Assembly: GCF_001905725.1 (NCBI RefSeq)
Contig: NZ_LIWB01000007.1
Location: 62,001 to 126,000 of the forward strand
Source of the DNA: Streptomyces sp. CB02400
GTDB lineage: Bacteria > Actinomycetota > Actinomycetes > Streptomycetales > Streptomycetaceae
Length of the DNA stretch: 64,000 nucleotides
Reading direction: 5' to 3'
Made by a program: the position numbers and the translations under genes. The first letter of the stretch is position 1; each line of letters begins with the position of its first letter. The notes under the pieces are model-generated. The model worked only from the letters and a program-made list of their open reading frames with translations, was not told the DNA's origin and did not search any database. Positions 44,200 through 51,597 of the stretch are shown in pieces.

Positions 44200-44254
44200 T
44201 ACCTTCCTGGGCGGCTCTTGAACGGCGTGGGGCACCACATGCCACGATGTGCGG

Positions 44255-45289
44255 GTGAGCAGCAGCCTGAAAGACGTGGCCGCCCGTGCGGGAGTCTCCG
44301 CGCGCACGGTGTCGAACGTGGTCAACGGTTCCGCCCGGGTGTCGGCGCAGACCCGCCTGCGGGTGCAGGAGGCGATCGACGAGCTGGGGTACCGCCCCAA
44401 CCTCGCCGCCCGGAGCCTGCGGGCCGGCCGCACCGGCATCATCGGCCTCGCGATCCCGGAGCTGCACTCCCCCTACTTCGCCGAGCTCGCGGGCCTGCTC
44501 GTGGACGAGGCGCGCCGCCGGTCGTGGACGGTGATCATCGATCAGACGGGGGGCGACGCGGAGGCGGAACGACGTCTGCTGACCGGCGACGGGGGCAGGG
44601 TGATGGACGGACTCATCATCAGCCCCTGGGCCCTGACCGCACGGGATCTGACCGCGACCGCCCGTCCGCTGCCCGTCGTACTGCTCGGCGAGCGCAGCCC
44701 CCAGGGCATGGCCGACCGGGTCGCCGTGGACAATGTGGCCGCCGCGGACGAGGCCACCGGTCACCTGCTGTCATTGGGGCGCCGTCGCATCGCCGCGATC
44801 GGCCTTCAGCCGCATCTGGAGAACGGCACGGCGGAACAACGCGCCGAGGGCTACCGCAGGGCGCTCCGCCGCGCCGGAGTCGCGCCCCGAACCGGCTGGG
44901 AGCGCTCCGTGACCGCGCTGCACCGAAGCGACGGCGCCCGGGCCATGGCGGAACTGCTGGACGGCGGTGCCGCCCCCGACGCGGTGTTCGCGTTCAGTGA
45001 CGAACTGGCCCTGGGAGCCCTCCACATGGCGCATGTCCGGGGGCTCCGGGTGCCGGAGGACATGGCGATCGTCGGGTTCGACGACATCGAGGACGGCCGG
45101 TTCAGCCATCCCGCCCTCACCACCGTCTCCCCCGACAAGCGCCAGATCGCCGCCCGCGCCCTGCAGTGCCTCGCCGACCGCATCTACAGCCCCCGCAACG
45201 AGGTGCCCGCCTCCGATCTGACGATCCCGCACCGGCTGGTCGTCCGCGGGAGCACCGTCCCGGCGGCGGAGACACCGGTCGCCAGGTGA
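44255..45289 (+). CDS. LacI-family transcriptional regulator
   Basis: 344-residue repressor. Residues 1-55 form the LacI helix-turn-helix and hinge (SSSLKDVAARAGVSARTVSN, then YRPNLAARSLRAGRTGIIGL). The rest is the sugar-binding-protein-like effector domain, ending LTTVSPDKRQIAARALQCLA. GTG 44255 (VSSSLKDVA) matches the family start; GTG 44249 is an alternative. It is divergent from the phytanoyl-CoA-dioxygenase-type gene, with a palindrome between them. No sugar transporter or glycosidase adjoins, which is unusual for LacI. Confidence 0.92.
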   Translation: MSSSLKDVAARAGVSARTVSNVVNGSARVSAQTRLRVQEAIDELGYRPNLAARSLRAGRTGIIGLAIPELHSPYFAELAGLLVDEARRRSWTVIIDQTGGDAEAERRLLTGDGGRVMDGLIISPWALTARDLTATARPLPVVLLGERSPQGMADRVAVDNVAAADEATGHLLSLGRRRIAAIGLQPHLENGTAEQRAEGYRRALRRAGVAPRTGWERSVTALHRSDGARAMAELLDGGAAPDAVFAFSDELALGALHMAHVRGLRVPEDMAIVGFDDIEDGRFSHPALTTVSPDKRQIAARALQCLADRIYSPRNEVPASDLTIPHRLVVRGSTVPAAETPVAR

Positions 45290-45307
45290 CCCGCCGGAAG
45301 GCGTCGC

Positions 45308-45706
45308 TCAGTCCGTCCGGACGTCGATCGCCATCGTCTCGTCGCCCGGATTCCCCTCGACCTCGACGGTGCCCCCGGACCACCGTCCGTCCGGCAGGTC
45401 GAGCGGCGGGTCCGTCGTTTCGCCGAGGGCCCTGTTCCCTGGAGGCGGACACAGGTCGTCGGAGTCGGGCAGGAACGCGTCCTGTCCACGGCGGCGCCGG
45501 TACTCGACGAGGGTGTACTGCCTCTCCGTCATCGTGTCCGCGTTCTGGATGAACACGAGGTCACCGCTTTCCGCGGAGGGCCGCAGCACCAGCTCCTCGG
45601 TACTCTCTGTGACGCGCTGCGGGGCCGCCCGGCCGTGGAGCATACGCGGCACGCCGTTGGGGAACGTCGGTGTGAGCCCGGTGCCGCCCCAGGAACCCGA
45701 GGCCAT
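45308..45706 (-). CDS. hypothetical protein, probably the frameshifted C-terminal part of a secreted protein
   Basis: 132 residues from ATG 45706, beta-rich, with no known domain (LVFIQNADTMTERQYTLVEY). The same frame is open upstream and reads ALHYDTGRLEATTSNGLGNY before the ATG. A different frame further upstream (ATG near 45896) reads a possible signal peptide, HGLAMTFAIVLAQGAGTMGN. Together these suggest an originally longer secreted protein of about 190 residues, split by a frameshift near 45780. Translation from 45706 alone would give a cytoplasmic fragment. The rest of 45707-46097 shows no other gene. Confidence 0.5.
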   Translation of the reverse strand: MASGSWGGTGLTPTFPNGVPRMLHGRAAPQRVTESTEELVLRPSAESGDLVFIQNADTMTERQYTLVEYRRRRGQDAFLPDSDDLCPPPGNRALGETTDPPLDLPDGRWSGGTVEVEGNPGDETMAIDVRTD

Positions 45707-46097
45707 CAGGCGGTAGTTGCCGAGCCCGTTGGACGTGGTCGCCTCCAGCCGACCGGTGTCGTAGTGGAGTGCGGGAGTTTCCCATCGTGCCCGCTCCCTG
45801 GGCCAGGACGATCGCGAAGGTCATCGCAAGGCCGTGCGGGACGCAGGGCTTCCTTGCGCGGGCGTGTCCGAGCGCCCTTCTTCGTACCACACGCATCCGG
45901 CGTCCCTCCGACTCCGTACCCCGTCACATGCGGGCCGGGCGCCCGGACTTGGCTGTTGATGCTTCAGCCCGTGCGCGACGGGGGCGCCTCCGCTCCCCGC
46001 CCACGCCGTCAAGGCGCCGGCCGGTGCGACCGAGGATTGCGGCGGACAGGACAGCGCGGGCCCGGTGACACCTGTGCCGGACCCGCGCGGGGCCGGG

Positions 46098-46265
46098 TCA
46101 GCGTCGGCGGGACCAGCCGGTCCCGATTCCCGCCACGTGCAGGGCCAGGGCGGTCAGCCCCAGCAGCATGACGTTCACCGAAGAGAACACGTCGTTGGTG
46201 CCGATCTCTGCCGCGTTGATCAGAAACGCGATGAAGAAAAGCACCGCCGCGACCATACCGAGCAT
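46098..46265 (-). CDS. small membrane protein
   Basis: 55-residue protein with two membrane helices: MLGMVAAVLFFIAFLINAAE and NVMLLGLTALALHVAGIGTG, ending WSRRR. It is the kind of short conserved membrane protein seen widely in Streptomyces, of unknown role. The ATG at 46263-46265 follows GAGAGGAG. A longer frame upstream has no hydrophobic or conserved content and was not used. Confidence 0.8.
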   Translation of the reverse strand: MLGMVAAVLFFIAFLINAAEIGTNDVFSSVNVMLLGLTALALHVAGIGTGWSRRR

Positions 46266-46651
46266 GAACGAACTCCTCTCATAGGGATGAAGCCCGTATG
46301 CCCGGCCGTCGCGCTCACAGACGCGCCAGGAGGCCCGGACTCGGTGGCCGGCGGGCAGCCTCACACGAGAACCCGGCCGGCCGGCCCCGAGATGCCACCC
46401 GTGCTGTCACCGGCCGGACCAGGGATGAGCCGGTCGGTGGGGTGCGCGGCCCGACCGCGTCCCTGCCACCGTCCCCTCACCTGCACCGGCGCGGGCCGTC
46501 CCCCGCCCGTGCCGCTCGACCGGGCCACGGTGTCCTACGGGCCGGGCGACACCCTCACCCGCCTAGATGTGGCCGACGGCGGACGCGACGACATCGCCTT
46601 GGTCATCGTTCGTCCGTGAGTCCGCCCGCACCGGGCCTGCCGTTGATCCCG
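46266..46651. other. region with a possible SpoIIE-phosphatase tail on the plus strand
   Basis: 386 bp. The plus strand near 46505-46619 reads VSYGPGDTLTRLDVADGGRD followed by DIALVIVRP and a stop, like the last strand of PP2C/SpoIIE phosphatases. No upstream part of that domain was found. Otherwise nothing was recognised. Confidence 0.35.
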
Positions 46652-46903
46652 TCAGGACTGCTCGAGCCGCGTGTTCGCCGTGTCTCCTGGCCGGTCCGGT
46701 GAACGGCGCGTCCCGGCTTCCCAGAGGCACCAGGTCGACCACAGCAGCAGGACGAGGAAGACGGCGAGCAGGCCCAGCAGCACCACGACCTGCCGTGCCG
46801 ACCCGTGTTCCTGAACCAGGGTCAGCAGCAGGCAGAGAGTCCAGGCGACCACACCGCCCGCGTACACGGCTCTGAGCTGTCGCAACTGACCCATCGCTTC
46901 CAT
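46652..46903 (-). CDS. small hypothetical membrane protein
   Basis: 83 residues with two helices: AVYAGGVVAWTLCLLLTLVQ and QVVVLLGLLAVFLVLLLWST. A polar C-terminal tail (TRRSPDRPGDTANTRLEQS) follows. The ATG at 46901-46903 is chosen because GGGAGG lies 7 nt upstream; a start at 46930 is less likely. There is no family recognition. It is a single gene. Confidence 0.7.
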   Translation of the reverse strand: MEAMGQLRQLRAVYAGGVVAWTLCLLLTLVQEHGSARQVVVLLGLLAVFLVLLLWSTWCLWEAGTRRSPDRPGDTANTRLEQS

Positions 46904-47066
46904 CGTCGCCCTCCCGAGCCACACCGTCACGCGTCACCCAGCCGGTACCCCCGTCACGCGGCTTCACCGCACGCGATCGTGGCCGGTCTCGCGATCGGCT
47001 GTCGACGCGACCCGTCGTCGCCGGAGGGCGGACGGCGCGCCGTCGTACCGGTGCCAGAATGAGGCC

Positions 47067-47711
47067 ATGGGCTTGAACATGGTCGTCGGTGTGCTCGTCG
47101 ACGCCGAGGACGACTACACGGAAATGGTCCGCGCCGACTTCGCCGCGATCGGCGGACTGCTGGAGCGTGCGGGACTGCGGCGATGGGCCGAGCCCGATCC
47201 GGCCGGGGCGGAGAGCGCGGAGTTCGAGATGTGGGGCTACTCGGGCCTGCACACCGTTCGTCGTCTCGCCGTCCACCTCGCGGCGGGCGGGCGCCTGCCC
47301 GAGCCGTTGGGCGAGGGCTCGCGTGCGGTTGACGACCCGCTCCTGAGCGAGGTCTACGAGACTCTTCCCGGTGATCCTCCCGGACCGTTCGACCATCTCG
47401 TCCATCATTCGGACTGCGAGGGCTACTACGTCCCCGTCGACTTCGCCCACGTCATCGTCGACGACAAGGCGCCGGGCGGCCACCTCGGCTCGTCGGTGCG
47501 GCTGCTCGCGGAGACCCAGCGGCTCGCCGAAGCCCTCGGCCTTCCCGAGGACCTGGATCCGCACTCCGCAGAGGTCTTCGAAGCCGCCGACGCCGAGGAG
47601 CCCGCCACGGAAGGATGGCGGCGTTACGGTGTCGAATCGTACGTCTGCCTGCAGCTCCTGCAAGCCGCGAAGGTCTCGGTCGCGACCGGAGCGGCCATCG
47701 CCTTCGCGTGA
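47067..47711 (+). CDS. conserved hypothetical soluble protein
   Basis: 214-residue acidic protein without signal or membrane segments. It begins MGLNMVVGVLVDAEDDYTEM, has EFEMWGYSGLHTVRRLAVHL and VHHSDCEGYYVPVDFAHVIV in the middle and ends with a helix, VESYVCLQLLQAAKVSVATG. Its overall style is that of small cytosolic immunity-type proteins, but no named family is assigned. The ATG at 47067 is used; ATG 47079 is an alternative. Confidence 0.75.
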   Translation: MGLNMVVGVLVDAEDDYTEMVRADFAAIGGLLERAGLRRWAEPDPAGAESAEFEMWGYSGLHTVRRLAVHLAAGGRLPEPLGEGSRAVDDPLLSEVYETLPGDPPGPFDHLVHHSDCEGYYVPVDFAHVIVDDKAPGGHLGSSVRLLAETQRLAEALGLPEDLDPHSAEVFEAADAEEPATEGWRRYGVESYVCLQLLQAAKVSVATGAAIAFA

Positions 47712-47759
47712 ACCACGCCGCCGTTGTCCAGGTGTGTACGGCCCGTCGGTCGTGTGCGG

Positions 47760-49298
47760 TCAGTGGTTGGCGGCCAGTTCACCGCTGAGCTTGCCGTGGA
47801 GCCGGGCGCTCGGGTCGTTGAGGCCGGTGATCTCGACGGTCTTGCCGCGCTGGGCGTACTTGGTCTCGATCGCGTCCAGGGCCGCGACGGAGGAGGCGTC
47901 CCAGATGTGCGCCGAGCTCAGGTCGACGACGACCTTCGCCGGGTCGCCCGCGTAGTCGAACCGGCCGACCAGGTCGCCTACGGAGGCGAAGAACAGCTCG
48001 CCGGTGACCCGGTAGACCACGGTGGTGCCGTCGGGGTCGGTGACGGCGGTGACCTCGGCGAGGTGGGCGACGCGCTTGGCGAAGACGACCATGGCGGTGA
48101 CCGAGCCGGCGACGACACCGACGGCGAGGTTGTGGGTGGCCACGACGCAGGCCACGGTGACCACCATGACGGTGATCTCCCCCGCGGGCATCCGCCGGAG
48201 TGTCTTCGGGGCGATGGAGTGCCAGTCGAACGTCGCGAACGACACCATGACCATGACGGCGACCAGGGCGGCCATGGGGATGTCGGAGACGACGGGGCCG
48301 AAGACGATGCACAGCACCATCAGGAAGGACCCCGCCAGGAACGTCGACAGGCGGGTGCGGGCTCCGGAGACCTTCACGTTGATCATGGTCTGGCCGATCA
48401 TGGCGCATCCGCCCATGCCGCCGAAGAAGCCGGTGACGATGTTGGCGACGCCCTGGCCGATGGACTCCCGGGTCTTGTTGGAGTGGGTGTCGGTGATGTC
48501 GTCGACCAGCTTCGCGGTCATCAGCGACTCCATCAGACCGACCAGCGCCATCGCGAACGCGTACGGGGCGATCGTCGTCAGGGTGTCCAGGGTGAACGGC
48601 ACGTCCGGCAGGCCGGGAACGGGCAGCGAGGACGGCAGGGTTCCCTTGTCACCGACGGTCGGCACGGCGATCCCGGCCGCGACCGTGATGACGGTCAGGA
48701 TGACGATGGAGACCAACGGCGCCGGGATCACGGTGGTGACCTTGGGGAAGAACACCATCAGCGCCAGGCCGGCGACGATCAGCGGATAGACCGCCCATGG
48801 CACGTTCCGCATCTCGGGGACCTGGGCCATGAAGATGAGGATGGCGAGCGCGTTGACGAAACCGACCATCACCGACCGGGGGACGAACCGCATCAGCCTC
48901 GCCACCCCCAGCGCACCCAGGACGACCTGGAAGACACCGGCGAGGATCACCGCGGCGACCAGGTGACCGAAGCCGTGCTCGCGGTTCAGGGGCGCGATGA
49001 CAAGGGCGACGGCGCCGGTGGCAGCGGAGATCATGGCCCGTCGGCCGCCGACGACCGCGATCGTCACGGCCATCGTGAAGGAGGCGAACAGGCCGACCGC
49101 GGGATCGACACCGGCGATGATCGAGAACGAGATCGCCTCGGGGATCAACGCGAGCGCGACCACCAGGCCGGCCAGCACCTCGGTGCGCCAGACCTTCGGA
49201 TCGCGTAGCCAGTCGGGCTTCAGGCCGCGCAGACGCGCGGCCGGGGACAGGGCGGAAGCAGAAGCAGAAAAGGACAAGGGAACAGGCACCTGTAACAT
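47760..49298 (-). CDS. SulP-family anion transporter with STAS domain
   Basis: 512-residue transporter. The transmembrane part (residues about 20-400) has GLVVALALIPEAISFSIIAG and GMGGCAMIGQTMINVKVSGA, typical of SulP sulfate/bicarbonate permeases. A C-terminal STAS domain follows (VYRVTGELFFASVGDLVGRF, VVDLSSAHIWDASSVAALDA). ATG 49296-49298 is used; the longer frame adds 13 codons. It is divergent from a MerR regulator, and the 24-bp palindrome at 49376-49399 lies between them. The anion may be sulfate, bicarbonate or a similar oxyanion. Confidence 0.93.
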   Translation of the reverse strand: MLQVPVPLSFSASASALSPAARLRGLKPDWLRDPKVWRTEVLAGLVVALALIPEAISFSIIAGVDPAVGLFASFTMAVTIAVVGGRRAMISAATGAVALVIAPLNREHGFGHLVAAVILAGVFQVVLGALGVARLMRFVPRSVMVGFVNALAILIFMAQVPEMRNVPWAVYPLIVAGLALMVFFPKVTTVIPAPLVSIVILTVITVAAGIAVPTVGDKGTLPSSLPVPGLPDVPFTLDTLTTIAPYAFAMALVGLMESLMTAKLVDDITDTHSNKTRESIGQGVANIVTGFFGGMGGCAMIGQTMINVKVSGARTRLSTFLAGSFLMVLCIVFGPVVSDIPMAALVAVMVMVSFATFDWHSIAPKTLRRMPAGEITVMVVTVACVVATHNLAVGVVAGSVTAMVVFAKRVAHLAEVTAVTDPDGTTVVYRVTGELFFASVGDLVGRFDYAGDPAKVVVDLSSAHIWDASSVAALDAIETKYAQRGKTVEITGLNDPSARLHGKLSGELAANH

Positions 49299-49375
49299 CG
49301 CGTCTTCGCCGGAGGCGCCATCGCCCCGACACGGCAATGGCGAGGCAGCGACACGGCCGCCCTCGCCGACAGCAA

Positions 49376-49399
49376 CTCTACCCTAACGTTAGAGTAGAG
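49376..49399. promoter_or_regulatory. MerR-type operator palindrome
   Basis: 24-bp dyad CTCTACCCTAACGTTAGAGTAGAG-like sequence: arms CTCTACcCTAAC and GTTAGaGTAGAG with a single mismatched pair. It lies 46 bp before the MerR ATG and 77 bp before the SulP ATG. Confidence 0.75.
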
Positions 49400-49445
49400 A
49401 TCGGTGGACGAAGACGTGGCTCGCCACGACGGAGGGAGGACCGGC

Positions 49446-49868
49446 ATGTCCGGCGCGGACGGCAAGCACATGCAGATCGGCGAGGTCGCCGCGCGTACGG
49501 AGCTGTCCCTGCGCACGATCCGGCACTACGAGGAGGCCGGGCTGGTCATCCCCTCCGCCCGCTCCCAGGGCGGCTTCCGCCTCTACACCGACAACGACGT
49601 GCAGCGGCTCATGGTGATCCGCCGTATGAAGCCGCTCGGTTTCTCCCTCGATCAGATGCGCGACCTGCTGGACGCCACCGACCGCCTCGACGCCGGTACG
49701 GAACTCGGCGCCGAGGAACGGGAGAACCTCCTGGAGCGCATCCGCGGTTACGAACAGGCCGCCGGCGAGCAGGTCGCCAAGCTCCGCGTCCAGCTCGCCC
49801 GCGCCGAGGACTTCGCCACCACACTGCGCACCCGCCTGGAGCAGAGCTCTCCCGCGGCCCGCGCCTGA
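49446..49868 (+). CDS. MerR-family transcriptional regulator
   Basis: 140-residue regulator. The N-terminal winged helix is MQIGEVAARTELSLRTIRHY, then EEAGLVIPSARSQGGFRLYT, and the dimer helix follows (VIRRMKPLGFSLDQMRDLLD). The C-terminus (RAEDFATTLRTRLEQSSPAA) has no cysteines, so it is not a metal sensor of the classic kind. ATG 49446 follows GGAGGGAGG. It reads away from the SulP gene and most probably activates or represses it through the palindrome between. Confidence 0.92.
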   Translation: MSGADGKHMQIGEVAARTELSLRTIRHYEEAGLVIPSARSQGGFRLYTDNDVQRLMVIRRMKPLGFSLDQMRDLLDATDRLDAGTELGAEERENLLERIRGYEQAAGEQVAKLRVQLARAEDFATTLRTRLEQSSPAARA

Positions 49869-49891
49869 GCCGGGCGGTCCCACGAGGGGCT

Positions 49892-50512
49892 TCAGCGGTC
49901 GTTCGGCCCCTGGGCCGGGCGCAGGGCGTCGACCAGCAGGTCGAGGAGCGGGCCGACCCTCTCCGGTGAGTCGATCGCCGTGGTCGAGAGGAAGACGCCC
50001 AGGAGCATCATCGTGACGTCGTCGGGATCGACGTCCGAGCGCAGCGAACCGGCCTCCGCGCCACTGCGCAGCATCTCGGCGATGGCGGCCGTGATGCGTT
50101 CACGCGTCGCGGGCGTGGCGATGCTGCCCGAGGCCCAGCCCGCGCGCAGCGTGTCGGACATGCCGCGCTTGATTTTGAAGAACTCCGCGTACCTGGTCAT
50201 CCATGCGCGCAGGGCGGCCGAGGGCTCGAGTTCGGCGAGGAGCGCCGGAGCGCCGGAGACGACCTCGTCGAGTTCGGCGGCGTAGAGGGCCTCCACCAGC
50301 GCCTCGCGGGTCGGGAAGTGCCGGTACAGCGTGCCGATGCCGACGCCGGCCGCACGGGCGATCGCGTCCAGCGGAACGGTGTCCGGCGTGGCGGCGAAGG
50401 CCTCCCGAGCGGCGGCGAGCAGCCTGTCACGGTTCCGCCGCGCGTCGGCGCGCGCCGGCCGGTCCGGGGCCGCCGCGTTGCGGCCGGTGGCGGGGGAATC
50501 GGACCCAGACAA
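49892..50512 (-). CDS. TetR-family transcriptional regulator
   Basis: 206-residue repressor. Helix-turn-helix: ARRNRDRLLAAAREAFAATP, then AIARAAGVGIGTLYRHFPTR, residues about 24-75. The C-terminal domain resembles SCO1712/CgmR-like regulators (ALRAWMTRYAEFFKIKRGMS). It begins at TTG 50510-50512 after GGAGGTCC. It is divergent from the aldo/keto reductase at 50604, with a perfect 19-bp dyad between them. Confidence 0.9.
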   Translation of the reverse strand: MSGSDSPATGRNAAAPDRPARADARRNRDRLLAAAREAFAATPDTVPLDAIARAAGVGIGTLYRHFPTREALVEALYAAELDEVVSGAPALLAELEPSAALRAWMTRYAEFFKIKRGMSDTLRAGWASGSIATPATRERITAAIAEMLRSGAEAGSLRSDVDPDDVTMMLLGVFLSTTAIDSPERVGPLLDLLVDALRPAQGPNDR

Positions 50513-50549
50513 AGCGGAGGACCTCCGGTTAGTGCTACGGTGACACGAG

Positions 50550-50568
50550 AAACGGAGTCACTCCGTTT
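50550..50568. promoter_or_regulatory. TetR operator
   Basis: Perfect dyad AAACGGAGT-C-ACTCCGTTT, 38 bp upstream of the TetR TTG and 36 bp upstream of the reductase ATG. Repression of both divergent genes is the natural reading. Confidence 0.75.
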
Positions 50569-50603
50569 TCTGCCTCCATGGTCCCACACGAAGGGCGACA
50601 CCC

Positions 50604-51545
50604 ATGGTTTCCCCTGCCCGTTCTTCTCAGGTCACCGCGTCCGGCGCCCGGCACGCCGGTGGTGCCGGGCGGCTCGCGGGCCGTACCGTCTCCCGGATCG
50701 GCTTCGGCGCGATGCAGCTGGAACGTCTCCACGGCGACCGCGCGGCGGCGGTCGCGTTGCTGCGCCGCTGCGTCGAGCTGGGAATCGACCACATCGACAC
50801 CGCCCAGTTCTACGGCCATGGCTTCGTCAACGAGGTGATCCGCGAGGCCGTTCGCCCCGAGGACGGCGTCATGGTGGTCAGCAAGGTCGGCGCCGAGTCC
50901 GCACCCGACGGCCCGTTCCCCCTCCGCCTGGCGCAGCGCCCCGAACAGTTGCGGGCAGGCGTGGAGGACAACCTGGCGGCTCTCGGGACGGAACAGATCC
51001 CCCTGGTCAACCTCCGTCGTACGGACACCGGCCCCGGTCTGCGCGCCGAGGGGGACCAGGTCGTCCCCCTCGACGACCAGCTCGCCGTCATGACCGCGCT
51101 GCGCGACGAGGGCAAGATCGGCGCGATCGGCCTCAGCGGTGTCTCCCTCGACGTCCTGCGCAGCGCCCTGCCCGCGGGCATCGCCTGCGTGCAGAACGCC
51201 TACAGCCTGCTGGCCCGCGACGACGAGGACATGCTCCGCCTGTGCCGGGAGGAAGGTGTCGCCTGGGTGCCGTACTTCCCTCTCGGCAGCGCCTTCGACG
51301 GTATGCCGAAGGTGACCGACGAGCCCGCCGTGCGCTCCGCCGCGCGTGAGCTGGGCGCCACACCCGCACAGGTGGGTCTGGCCTGGCTGCTCCACCACTC
51401 CCCCAACGTCCTGCTGATCCCCGGCACGGCCGACCCCGGACACCTGGAGGCGAACGTGGCGGCGGGAGCGGTCACGCTCGACGAGGCGACGCTCTCCGCC
51501 CTGGACGCCGTGCCTTCCCGCTCGGGAGACATCGTCCTCGACTGA
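50604..51545 (+). CDS. aldo/keto reductase
   Basis: 313-residue NADPH-dependent oxidoreductase. The TIM-barrel landmarks are RTVSRIGFGAMQLERLHGDR, the catalytic Asp/Tyr pair in GIDHIDTAQFYGHGFVNEVI, Lys in VMVVSKVG, and His/Asn-like VNLRRTDTG in the position usually occupied by xxxH. The cofactor loop near VLLIPGTADPGHLEANV is conserved. The usual fourth catalytic residue (His) appears replaced by Arg-Arg. It is controlled by the divergent TetR. Confidence 0.92.
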   Translation: MVSPARSSQVTASGARHAGGAGRLAGRTVSRIGFGAMQLERLHGDRAAAVALLRRCVELGIDHIDTAQFYGHGFVNEVIREAVRPEDGVMVVSKVGAESAPDGPFPLRLAQRPEQLRAGVEDNLAALGTEQIPLVNLRRTDTGPGLRAEGDQVVPLDDQLAVMTALRDEGKIGAIGLSGVSLDVLRSALPAGIACVQNAYSLLARDDEDMLRLCREEGVAWVPYFPLGSAFDGMPKVTDEPAVRSAARELGATPAQVGLAWLLHHSPNVLLIPGTADPGHLEANVAAGAVTLDEATLSALDAVPSRSGDIVLD

Positions 51546-51597
51546 GGACTTCCGGCACTCGCCCGGGACTGTCAGTGGTGGGTGACAGCATCGGAGC

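Noticed and set aside
47724-49208. 494-codon plus-strand frame rich in H, D, G and R
   Set aside because: Antisense shadow of the SulP transporter.
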